From Verrucomicrobiaceae bacterium (GTDB taxonomy: Bacteria; Verrucomicrobiota; Verrucomicrobiia; Verrucomicrobiales; Akkermansiaceae), in contig JAIYDP010000166.1 of the NCBI GenBank assembly GCA_027487435.1, positions 1-41,727 on the forward strand: DNA of 41,727 bases, in the 5' to 3' direction. Below are positions 20,901 to 30,500 of the stretch, piece by piece. A program made the translations under genes and the position numbers. The notes under the pieces are model-generated. The model had not been told where the DNA came from and searched no databases. It worked only from the letters and a program-made list of their open reading frames with translations. The stretch's first letter is position 1. Each line of letters begins with the position of its first letter.

Positions 20901-23538
20901 GCAACTCAAGCAGGCACTCGATGCCGCCATGAAAAGGCGGCTGGACAGGGCTGACAAATTGCACGAGGACCAGTTGAAATTAGCTGAAATGGAGGGAAAG
21001 CATGCGGAAGAGCTGAGGGAGTTGCAGAAGAACCAAGATCTCGCAGCCAAGCGAGCGGAAGCCGAGATCTCTCGAGACATGGAAGGCCTTCAAGCGCTAG
21101 CGAAGGAGACAAAGGTGAACCTCGTGGAGGTAAGGTGTCGCTGGTTTCGATTGATCCTTCTTCAGCTCGTCAAGCCGGTTGAGCTACAAATCGAAGGAGT
21201 GTCTGAGGACGAGCGGAGCCGCTTGTTGGCTGCGCAGGAGGAGAAGGAGAGGCAGCTTCTCGCCGCTGTCGGCGCGGAGAAAATGCGCCAAGCAAAAGAG
21301 CTCGCCGAGCGGCTGGAGCAGAAGCGTCAGAAGCTGAAGGAGCTGAAAGCAAAGCAGGTGGGTTTGGATGATTTGCCTTTTTTGAGCAAGGGCAGGAAAG
21401 CGAGATGCAAAACGTGCTTGTGCAGCAGGATGGGGAGGCGTCGAAGGTAGCAGAGAAAGTCAGGCAGGATGAAGCAGCTCTTCATGTTGCTGTTGAGAAA
21501 AAGGCGGTAGACTTTGAAGCTGACATCAAAGCACAGTTTGAGAAGCAGCTACAGGAGGAGAGGGCTAAATTTGAGCTTGAGATGGAGCAGCGCCGTGACG
21601 ATCAGCGGAAGCAGTTGGAGCTCTTGTCCAGAGCTCAAGAGGACGAGAAGAAGCGCCTGGAGGAGGAGCTGGCCCGCGAAGGGAGGAAGATCAATGAAGA
21701 AATCGAGAGGATGCGATTGGCAAAGCAGGAGCAGATGAGCCGAGTGCGTTGAGACCCCTCAATGTCTCACTCTGCAGATTCGGTCGCAGCAGCAGAACGA
21801 AATGACCAAATTCGTGGCTAACATCGGCGAGGTCAGTGCGGATGAGAAAGACGCTGTGGTCAACAAGCACAAGGAGCAACTGACGGATCTTGAATCGAAG
21901 ATCAGCGAAGAGATCAAGAAGCAGCAGAACGATCTCAAAGATCGCATCGAGAGGAAGCGAGCAGAGCAACGACGGAAACATGAGCAAGAAGTCGCAGCTA
22001 AAGTCGTCGAGCACAAGGTTGAAGAATCCACACTTAAAAAGCAAATTGAGGAGAAAGTTGAGCAAAAGTTGATTGACGATGCGATCAAGGCAGTCCCAGA
22101 GTCCGAGAAAGGCACTGTCATCATGCGCATCAAGAGGCAGAAGCACCAGAAGGAGATGTTCGATCTCCTAGCGAGGCAAATGGGGGAGCTCGCCGAGGCT
22201 GTGGGGGCCTCGCAAGAGCGGCTTTCTGCGCGACAGCGAATGGAAAAAGACGATATGCTGAGGCGCCATGCGAAGGAAGTTGATGAGTTTGTCGAATCAG
22301 ACGAATTCCCTGCGCGAATGTTGCGGGCGAAGCAAGAGCAAGAGCTTGTGAATTTGGAGGACAGCCACCAGGCGTTGCTGCACGAAGACGAGGCTCGTGT
22401 TACCTCCGAATTTGACCGTAGCCAGAAGGCCGAACTAAAGCAGATGCAGGATCGTCATCAGAAGGAGATGATCGAGCTTGAGGCGGACTTCGCAGCCCAT
22501 GGGGTGGGCGATGACGACGGCGGCTCGTTGGACGACATGATCGAGTTCAAGAAACGAATGCAGCAAGAGAAGCAGCACTTGCTGAACCAGCTCCGTGTGG
22601 AAAAGATTGAGTATGAGCGCGAGCAGCGACGGACGATGCAAGAGGAGATGCGGAAGTACGAGGAGGAGCTGGAGCGGGAAAAGGAGAAGGAGAAGCAGCG
22701 CACGACGGAGACGCTGGCGGAGTTGGAGCGGCAGAAGGAGCGCATGCGCCAGGAGATTCAGCAACAGCAAATGCAGGAGCTTGAGGACTTTGGTGAGGAG
22801 ATGGATGCGCATCAGAAGGAGAAGCTCCTGCAGGCGCACAAAGTCGAGCTCGAGCGTCTGACCGCGGCGCTGACGGACGAGCGGCTGCGGCAGAACTCGC
22901 TTCTGGAGGACAAGTTGGCGCGACGACGAGAGGAGAGGCGGAAGCAAAAACTTCGGGAGATGGAGCGGAAGTTGCTGGAGATGCGCAAGGGCCCGAAGAA
23001 GTTGAAGAATATCGTCTCACAAATCCCGCTGCAGGCGCTCAGAACCGCCGGGGAGCGGCAGCTGACGTCCGTCGAGCGCGAGGACGCGCTGCTTAAGAAC
23101 GTGACGGCGCGGTGGATGACAAAAGCTAAACAAAAGACGGAGGAGGAGATCCACGTCGCGCACAGGACCCTCGACCGCAAAGCCTCCGCAGGTCGACTGC
23201 TCGGGCCGTTTGTTCCGCCACTCGCGCCGCCCGCAGAGGCAGCGAAGGGGTTGGACCGCAAGGGGAGCACCTCAAAGTTGCCACCAGTTGCGGAGGAGCC
23301 GCTCGCGTCGACGAGGTCTGCCGTTGCGTTGGATGCGGCTCTGTCGGCGAGGTCAGCTGCTGGTGATGTGCAGGGCGCGGGGGTGGCGGTGGCTGGAGGT
23401 GGTGCGTTGATTGGGGGGGTGCGTGGGGAGGAACTGATTGCTGCGATGATGGCGTCGCCTATGTTTTCGAAGCTGCAGAGCGTCGAGACGATGCTACAGA
23501 CGCTGCTGACGCAACTCGCGCCGCTGCGCAAGGGGTGA
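5943..23538 (+). CDS. Giant gene A: secreted-N-terminus, GCC2/GCC3-repeat single-pass receptor-like protein with coiled-coil tail (38 exons, 5,414 aa)
   Basis: Thirty-seven tiny introns (listed separately) join into one frame of 16,245 nt, with every exon phase agreeing. The ATG at 5943 opens a signal peptide (basic start, then LCLLLFFIAGAFA), split by a 36-nt intron, so the N-terminus enters the secretory pathway. Residues about 27-3150 are GCC2/GCC3-type (ephrin-receptor-like) repeats with the pattern CxxCPAGxYCP...CPxGTYS; spacing becomes irregular towards the end and many NxT/NxS glycosylation sites occur. An EGF-like segment (about 16230-16420) and a juxtamembrane domain (about 16560-17240) follow. 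One transmembrane helix (residues about 3386-3407) is followed by RRR, a stop-transfer signal. The cytoplasmic part (about 2,000 aa) contains DPxTGxxVPI repeats, then a long Glu/Lys/Arg-rich coiled coil, an Ala/Ser-rich linker and a C-terminal amphipathic helix. Function is unknown; a surface tether or receptor connected to the cytoskeleton is inference. The 3' end faces paralogous gene B. Confidence 0.9.
6046..16230 (+). repeat. Tandem GCC2/GCC3 cysteine-rich repeats of gene A ectodomain
   Basis: The translated exons are an almost unbroken tandem array of units of about 45-70 residues with two CxxC-type pairs, such as SCTSCPAGFYCPST followed by CPAGTYSLG. Units up to about 10.4 kb are carried by small exons; those from 10425 to 13932 lie in one intron-free exon and have longer spacers with more Asn-linked glycosylation sites. 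The family (ephrin-receptor-like/TNFR-like cysteine ladders) forms rod-like extracellular stalks in other proteins. Confidence 0.85.
16560..17240 (+). other. Juxtamembrane extracellular domain of gene A, possibly cupredoxin-like
   Basis: This block is poor in cysteine and clearly different from the repeats. It includes MCIKAGSGVLFEV, HYPVYDRDSL, a FDFG motif, and FFTFSSPGIYAFMDS, then VVGVVDP. The gene B counterpart keeps nearly all of these motifs. The beta-rich pattern with a 'PGxYAF' strand late in the domain recalls the cupredoxin fold, but I cannot identify copper ligands with confidence. A basic RRLLQ motif lies just before it in both paralogues and could be a proteolytic processing site. 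Confidence 0.4.
17245..17310 (+). other. Transmembrane helix of gene A
   Basis: Twenty-two hydrophobic residues (LVIGLSVGLV, then LILIAIGALFF) are bounded by an aspartate before and MRRRG after, which gives a type I orientation with the coiled-coil tail inside the cell. It contains small-xxx-small motifs (GLSVG, GLVG) often used for helix pairing. Confidence 0.9.
18445..19455 (+). repeat. DPxTGxxVPI cytoplasmic repeats of gene A
   Basis: A run of short related units lies in the cytoplasmic tail, such as LDPSSGLEVPIL, IDPITRQLTPIV, EDPETGQIVPVMG and IDPSTGAVKPIGG (18448-18690). After a helical spacer that contains the 35-nt intron come VDPSSGSTVPILVGG, DGATGLLVPITG and RDPVTKLVVP (19310-19445). 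The units are about 17-24 residues apart. Plakin repeats have a loosely similar 'DPxTG' signature, but I do not recognise this as that family. Confidence 0.65.
20130..23040 (+). other. Long charged coiled-coil region of gene A
   Basis: Across six exons the translation is rich in Glu, Lys, Arg, Gln and Leu with heptad character and almost no proline. A recurring sub-unit begins with a (V/L)S(E/D)(D/E)E-like head followed by leucines and a KRxxL stretch, such as EGVSEDERSRLLAAQEEKE. This suggests a rod of roughly 900 residues inside the cell, built by internal duplication. Confidence 0.75.
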
Positions 23539-23576
23539 GAGGGAGGTTGTGCGGGGGGGGGTGTAAAATATCCCAG

Positions 23577-23582
23577 AATAAA
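23577..23582 (+). terminator. AATAAA poly(A) signal of gene A
   Basis: A canonical AATAAA lies 39 bp after the gene A stop (TGA 23536-23538) and 37 bp before the end of minus-strand gene C, so the two transcripts probably overlap or abut at their 3' ends. Confidence 0.5.
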
Positions 23583-23618
23583 AGTCCTAATACACTTATG
23601 TACAGCGAACCAACTATT

Positions 23619-24425
23619 TTAAGCGTCGTCAACGCGACCGTGGGCCGTTTGATGGGTGTCGAGCTCAGCCTCCCCTCCCCCGAGCAGGTCGGAGAGGTCC
23701 TTCAGCTCGGGCAACACTTGCAGGCGCTCTAGGACAACGCGACCCCCCCCTTCTTTGCTCAATAACTCACGAAGGTGATTATTTGCCGCCAGAAGAGTTG
23801 ACGGGGTCTCGATGACAGACAAAATTGATGCGCCCGTTGATGTAGGGGTGATCGTCGACGTTATGGCGGGAGTTGAAGGCAGCTGTGCGACAATGGTTGT
23901 CGCTGATGTCAGATTGGCTGCAGCAGTTGATGTGGGCAAAGCTGATGACACCGGCTGCACCGCGCGAGGGGTGAAATGGAGGGTGAAGTTGATGTTGTGA
24001 TCCTGCCACACTGACCACAAATGCGTCACGCCATGGAAGAGGTAGCACCTCGGGACGCCGTTGGGGTCGAAGGGGCCGGATGGGGCGAAGCGGGTATTGG
24101 CGAGGTCGCAGAGCCACGAGATGAAGGGGGAGGTCTCAGCTGGGCCCAGACCGCCCATGGCGATGGAAGGGTCCCCATCGGCGGCTCGTTGCGAGAGGGG
24201 GTCGATGGGGCTCAGGGCCGTTGCCACTACGTCGTCAGCGTGCAGGACTCTGAATTTGCACCCCCGACGGCGAGAAGTATCAACATCGCCGTCGAGGAGG
24301 ACTGGACACCAGGCGCTGACATCCCGCTCCTAAATTTGCCAAAACGAGCGTTAGGGCCTTGATCGTAACAACCTGTTACTCTCTTGTTATCTACTGACGG
24401 AGATAGGGTGCGGCGTTGCCGTCAT
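23619..24425 (-). CDS. Gene C: hypothetical protein between the giant paralogues (2 exons, 245 aa)
   Basis: The proposed model joins 24425-24399 (MTATPHPIS) to 24329-23619 across a 69-nt intron with a GTCAGT donor and a CTAAC branch-like motif, keeping phase 0. The large exon is open for 711 nt. Its first part has a folded look, with segments WCPVLLDGDVDTS, FRVLHADDVVATAL and YLFHGVTHLWSVWQDHN; the C-terminal half is Ser/Thr/Ala/Pro-rich, followed by a helix (LLAANNHLRELLSKEGGG). I do not recognise a family. The start exon is weakly supported: the true start could be elsewhere, or the frame could be non-genic. It begins only 112 bp beyond the stop of gene B on the same strand, leaving little room for a promoter. 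Confidence 0.45.
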
Positions 24426-24536
24426 CCAGTATCCAAAAGTCCACACACTCGACAGCAGTGTTCGAATCCGACACATTTTACAAACATTTTGAAATCTACA
24501 TCCACAACCATTTGTACACATCAAAATAACATCAAG
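24426..24536. other. 111-bp gap between gene B stop and gene C start
   Basis: AT-rich sequence without an obvious AATAAA on the minus strand. It would have to serve as the 3' end of gene B and the promoter of gene C. Confidence 0.4.
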
Positions 24537-27500
24537 TTATCGTGGGACATCCCTCAGAGCCAACTTCTGCAGCAGCTCCTCGATGTTATCCAACTTCTGC
24601 CGCAGCCCAGTCTGTTCAATCGCTGCCATCAAATCCTTGACCGAGAGCTCCGCTGGCTCATTGGCGCGCCCGCCTCTTGAAAGGGGGAGGCTCATCGCGA
24701 ACGGGATCGTCGGGCTTGAGTCCCGCGACGGCGCTCGGACGAGTGGTCGCGACTTCGGGGGATCAGCCAACGGCCGCGAAGGGCTTGCATCGCGCGACGG
24801 GGCGGCGATGAGTGGCCGCGGCGGCGAAAAGTCGACCTTTTCTTCGGCTTGCTTCTTTGGCTCCGCTGCGGCGCGTTTCTCAGCTGCAGCGGATGCAGCG
24901 AGCCGCTCCTTCAGCGCCTTGGGCCGAAGGGTCCAAATCGAGGAGGGCGGCTGCTTCCCGTCGGCACCTTCGGCGACCTTTGGCGTCGCGAAGGTGGAGC
25001 GCAAGAGGCCCCACCCCTTCTTGGCGGTCTCCGTCCGCTCCGCCTGCTTGGCGATGAGGGCTTTCTTCTTTTGCTGGCGCGCCTCTCGCTTCGCTTCCAG
25101 GATCTGCTGCTGCGTCTGCAGGTTGTTCGCTAGCGCCTGCCCAAGCCGCGCGCAATCCTCCTCGTGCGCCTTCATCAACTTCTCCTTCGCAGCCGCGTCG
25201 CCCTCGTCGATGTCTTCAAGCGCATCCTGGTGCTGCTGCAGACGCTTCGCCTGCTGCTGCTGCAGCTCCGCCACCTTGCGCTCGTACTCCTCCTGCTGCA
25301 TCCGGCTACTCCTTTCAAACGCCTCGTCCATCCGCCGCTGCTCCTCCGCAAGCTTGCGTATCGCCTCCTCCTCAAAGGCGTTGCGCTGCTCCAGCAGCTG
25401 CTTCCGCATCATCTCCTGGAAGCTCGCCCAATCAGCCGCACCATCCGCAGGCGTTGCAGCACGAGTCGCTGACATTGCCGCAAGCTCGTCCTGGTGACGT
25501 GCGCGCAGCTCTGACTCTTCACGCCGATGTTTCTCCTCCAGCGCCAACATCATCGCTTCATCCTTGCGCGCCCGCTCCTGTGCCCGCTCGACCAGTGCCT
25601 GCTTCAGCGCACTCGCAGCTTCCGGCGACGTCACGCCGCCAAATCTCGCTGCAATCTCCGCCTCAACACGCGTTCGTTCGTCCAATTTCGGTAGCGGAGT
25701 TCTCGCTGCCGCAGTTTCTGCCAAATGTCGGGACATCAAGTCCAAGAATTCGCGCTGATGGCGCTCATGCAGAGCTGTGACGGGGGATGATTGCTCTGCC
25801 TCTTCCGCCTCGCGCATCAAATCCTGGCGCTCTTTCTCCGCACGCTCGACCTCCCGCCTCTCCTCCGCAGCCTGGAGCTCCTTCCTGCGCGCGATCTCCT
25901 CCTCGTCTGCGCGACTCTTCGATGCCAGAGCCTTTTTCTTCGCCGCTAGGGCCTCTCGTTTAGCCGCAAGCTTCGCCTCGAAGTCTGCCTTCTGGCGCTG
26001 CTCTTCGTTTGAGACGCTCGAATCGAGCCGTTTGAATTTGAATTCATGCGCGGCGAGAATGCGCTGCTGCTCCTCCTCCGACGACGCTGCAACGGAGGCG
26101 AGGCCCTTTTGCAACTCCGCCTTTTCGTCGTCTTTCATCTGCGCGGTTCAGCCACGTCAGATATCACGACAACACAAAACATCAACCCCTCCATCCCCTC
26201 ACCTTGCGAAGAGTCTCTTCTCGCTGCTGCACCATCGCCTTCGTTTCCTCTTCCAGCCGTTGCGTCTCCGCCTCCAGTCGCAGGCGCTCGTCGTCCTGCC
26301 GCTGGCGGATCGCCGCAATCTCGCGCTCCTGCGCCTCCATCCGCTGCGCCTCCTCTTCGTCCAACTTCCGCCGCTTCTCCTCCCACTTTTTTTCGAATTC
26401 GGCTCTCAGCCTCGCCTCTGCCGCACTCTCCTCAGCGTCCTGGTCCTTGGCCGCAACCGTTTCCTTGCGCATATCCTCCAGCCGCTCTTCTGTCGCAAGC
26501 ATCTTCGCCTGCAGCTCCGCCGCTTGGCTCTCGCGCAGCTCCGTCAGCTTCTTCCTCTTTGCTTCCAGTCGCCCCCTTAACTCCTCCGCTTGCCGCAGCT
26601 TCTCCGCATCAACAGCTGCCCCACGAGCTTTCTCCTTCGCTTCCATCTCCCGCATCAGCCGCTCGTGTTCCTCTTCGCTCACGCCTTCGACTTCAAGCCG
26701 CACAGGCTCTCGAACCGGCACAGAATTCGTGGAGGTGTCGGCCTCTTGCGCGATGGTTTGTTCCTCAATCTTCAAAAGCTCAAACTCGACTTGCGCAACC
26801 TCCGCTTCCACAGCGTGGGTCGCCTCATCCTGCGCTGCTTTCAGCTCAGCCACCGCAGCTGCCGCCGCTGCTTCTGCTTTCGCAACGTCAATCTCCTTCT
26901 GCTCGCGCTCGAGCGCACGCTCCATCTTGCGCTTCTTCGCAGCAACAATTCGCTCTTGAAAGTCCGACTCCTGCTTCTGAGCCTCAGAGTCAAGCAGCTG
27001 CGCGAGCTTTGCACGAGATTCCTCCAGCCGCGCCGCAACCTCTTCCTCCGAGAGCCCGTCGCTGGAAATCAGCTCCGTCTTGGCACGGTCGAGCTGCTGC
27101 GCAAGCAGCGCCTTCTTTTGGTCCTCCAGTCGCTGACGCAACGCCGTGAGCTCGTCTTCAACTTCTGCTGCCATCTTCTTCTCCAACGCAACCTTCCGGT
27201 CTGCAAGAGACGACATCATCGACTGCACATGAAGGTTGACAACATCTTTTGCAGCCGTGAAGAGTCGCTTCGATTTGCGCGCAACCTTTTGAAGGCGGCT
27301 GAAGCAATCATCCATCGCCTTTTGGGCAGCAGTTGCGCCTCCTTGCCGATGGGGCCTTTCAAACAAGCTGAGGGCCCTATCGACATTCTCCCGCAAACGC
27401 TTCGCGAGCTCTTCTTGCTCCGCCGCAGACGCCCCAACTGCTCCGTCCATCGCCCCACGAAGAGCATTTTTCAGGACCTTTTTTGTCAGTCCAAGACTCC

Positions 27501-30500
27501 CACCCCACCCCTACGTCATCGAGGCGAGCAAGTGACTCAGCGAAGAACTTTTCGGCACCACTGATGGCGTCGGTCAGGCCGCGATCCATCGCCTCTCTGG
27601 CGACATTGACCTCCTTTTCGCCAACATGCTGGTCTCGCAGAGCAGAGGCGCGCTTTTCGACTTCCTCTCGCAGCTGCGTGGCCAGCGCTTGCAGATCCGA
27701 CTGATCGCGTTTGCTGAATTGAGATCTTGCGTCCAGCATCCTCTGAACGAGCTGAGTGAGTGAGTTCGCAACAGGGCCATCGCCATCGAGGCGCAAGATG
27801 GTCTGTAAATCCTGTTCAAGTTAAACTCAGGAAATAAACATAGATACGTCTTCAGGGCCAAAGAAATTGCGCAACAAGCCCTGGATCTCCTGTTGCAGAG
27901 GAGTCTTCAGTGGCTTCACTCCTTCCCCATTGACTATGACATCCACGTCATTAGTCTTGCTGTCGTCAACTTCAATCGGGGCCGGCACGTCCAGTTTCGT
28001 GGCCCGCAACTCGGCGGTTGGCGCAATCGGAGGCTCTGGCGAGGTCACACCGAGCGTGCGATGCGCCTCTCGTCCGACGGGAGAGGGGCTTTGGGCGACT
28101 TTGGGTTGGGCAAACCTCAAGTTGGAAAACGGCACAACAATGCCAGAGAGGGGGTCCCTCCTGACACCATGGATTGGGACAATAACTTGAGAAGCTACAT
28201 CCAGCATTTTCCCACCGATCTTTGCTGCCACAACAACCCCCCTCTGCGGGTCCAAAGCACGGCAACCAAGAGGTTCGACGATGTCGCCTGCCTTCTTCTC
28301 AAACGCAAGGATGGGTACCAGCGCTCCTGACATCTTGTCTAGCATGTCTGCTCCTAGAAGGCAGGGAACCATCTCATTTTCGCCAGTGATGTAATGTCCC
28401 TTCGAACCGCCATTCGTCGCGACTGGTTGGAGAATATTCGCAACTTCGTCTGACAACGAAGTCAAGTACTGAACAAAGCTGCGGGCTGAGTCAAGCTGGG
28501 ATTTTGCGAGGGATGAATTGAACGAATCCTGCGTGTGGTCAGGGCATGAAATAGGTTAAATTACTTTGTCATGTAGCGATGCAGCCAAGTCGCGCACAAA
28601 TCGGAAGGCTTTGGCGACGGGCGAGGCGGGCAAGTGGACGAACCCACCCGCCGGCACAGCAATTTGCGTCAAGACTTGTACTCCAGAAAATGAGTCAGCC
28701 GTGGGACGGAATCTGTGGGCAGGACTTCCATTGACAGTCCTGCCGACTGGAACAACGACTCCTGTAGTGACGTCAATGGCGACACCCAGAATCGGAACGA
28801 TAGCGTTAGCAGGGTCTTGCATTGGGTACCCCAAACGAATTGGGACACACAAGCGAGTGATGGGATCTATCATGGAGCCTCCCACAGCTATGAACCCGTT
28901 TAACATTGGGGAAAATGTGACAGCCAGCGTCGGAACTTCTAGCCCGGACGACGGACAAAGAATTGTCTCAGGGAGATTGAGAAGATCCTCTGCTTTGCAA
29001 AGATGAGCGAATGCAAGGGTCGACGACGGGAAGAAGTCTCCGGTCGAATCCTGCCGATTTTCAATCAAAGGCAAGCACCGCTTGAAGCGCTCAAACTGGA
29101 TCGACTCAACGTCAGAAACTTGACGAGTGTCGACATCTATGAAGACGCCTCCGGCGATAGGAGACACAAGGCCAGACTTCGAGCAAACGAAGAAATCGTC
29201 TGGTACGACGATGGACATATCGGTACCGGCCATGACAGCGACGCGAGCCCCATTCACAGGTACAACAAGTCCTGGCACTTGGAAATGGGGCTCTGTAAGT
29301 CCATCAATGATTCGTGGTATGCCATCACCATCCAACACGTCGGCATGTTGGCCATCCAACAGCAGCGACACGCCTGACGATGCAAACAAATCTCCATCCC
29401 GCCGCTCCATGCCATCCAGAAGGGACGACAACGCAGACGCAGACTCAAACGACATGTCGGAAATTGCAGCAGCTGCGACGACGAACAACTCTTCGAATGC
29501 ACGGCGGACTCGAGACGCTCCACTGCTTTCTGCGGCAGCAATTTTGAGGCCGGCCTCAGCGACGGCTTTTCTGCGGGCAACTTCAGCGTCGACATCAGAT
29601 TTCAAAATCACAGCAGGGACAGCAATGGACTGTACAGCATCAAGTGTATGGTTCCCTCCAGTGTGCGGATACTGTGCATTCTCTAGAGACGACAAATGGA
29701 CGTTGCGAAGTAGGGCACGAATATCATCGTTCTGGCGCTTCATTTCGCCCTGGAGCCGACTGCTCTGGTCGCGGAGAATATCCATGAGCGTATCAACACT
29801 GAACCCTTCCAAATCAAACACACCATCGATCCCAGATGAAATCTTTGTTGTGTTGCCAGTCGCGATGAATTTGTGCAGCTGCGACGGTTTCAAGTCCTTT
29901 TCAGCACTAAACACTTCGTTCAGAGCCTTCGCTCGCCTGCGGCGGATGTACAGTATCAAACCTACTAAAAACAATATCAAACACCCCAGCCCAACGGAAA
30001 GACCTATCACAAGCCCAAAGTCAGGAGCCAACGTCACTGAGCCAGTGGACCGGACGCCTGGGAACTGCTGGAGAATCTTGGCTGAAAGGGGCTGAATTGC
30101 ATTCGTTGCGAATGCAGGGGGGCACTGCAAGACAGGATCAACAACGCCGACAATTGTTTGTCGAGATGGGGTCACGACATCGCTAAAAGCATAAATACCT
30201 GGTGACGAAAAAGAGAAATAAAAGGCACGAGGAGCAGAGCCCGATGAAATTTGGTCGCGAAGCTCAATGAAGCGACCGAAATCAAAAGAAGGGTTCGTGT
30301 TGAGCAAAGAGTCGCGATCATATTGCGGGTAATGAGTTCCTGACGAATCTGTAGTGATGTCGAAAAGAATACCAGAGCCTGCCTTTATGCAGACAACTGG
30401 AGAGTTGATGACAGAGTCAGTCGACGCTTGCAACAGTCGACGAGAGGACGTTCCCGACCTGTTAGAGGATAGAGCAGCGAGATATGAAGGACCAGCCTCT

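Larger units (their letters stand above)
6010..21777 (+). other. Intron set of giant gene A (37 introns)
   Basis: Introns read from splice motifs plus repeat frame: 6010-6045, 6140-6172, 6386-6418 (GC-AG), 6611-6648, 6842-6877, 6967-7002, 7100-7130, 7233-7266, 7410-7444, 7583-7618, 7815-7851, 8136-8169, 8372-8451, 8595-8629, 8768-8801, 8897-8937, 9045-9076, 9220-9253, 9483-9520, 9686-9721, 9777-9810, 9961-9994, 10192-10229, 10388-10424, 13933-13964, 14081-14124, 14220-14253, 14346-14380, 14538-14573, 14801-14833, 15015-15055, 18934-18968, 20325-20360, 20724-20757, 21130-21165, 21358-21386, 21744-21777. Lengths are 29-80 nt and most are 32-38. Removing them leaves a length divisible by three, and each junction restores the expected CxxCP repeat. 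The 80-nt intron at 8372 might instead be two introns around a micro-exon. Confidence 0.8.

Noticed and set aside
22595..22861. Arg/Ser-rich frame resembling an SR splicing protein
   Set aside because: Out-of-frame reading of the gene A coiled coil (GAG/CGG/AAG codons); no RNA-recognition motif and no start context.
24583..25497. Plus-strand 304-aa Ser/Ala/Arg-rich open frame
   Set aside because: It is the antisense of the Glu/Lys/Ala-rich coiled coil of gene B; its Ser/Arg/Ala bias is the expected mirror image.
26046..27149. Plus-strand 367-aa Pro/Ala-rich open frame and the neighbouring 324-aa frame
   Set aside because: Mirror composition of the gene B coiled-coil exon, with no independent evidence.
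29127..30095. Plus-strand 322-aa open frame
   Set aside because: Antisense to the transmembrane and cytoplasmic exon of gene B, which has clear paralogy to gene A.
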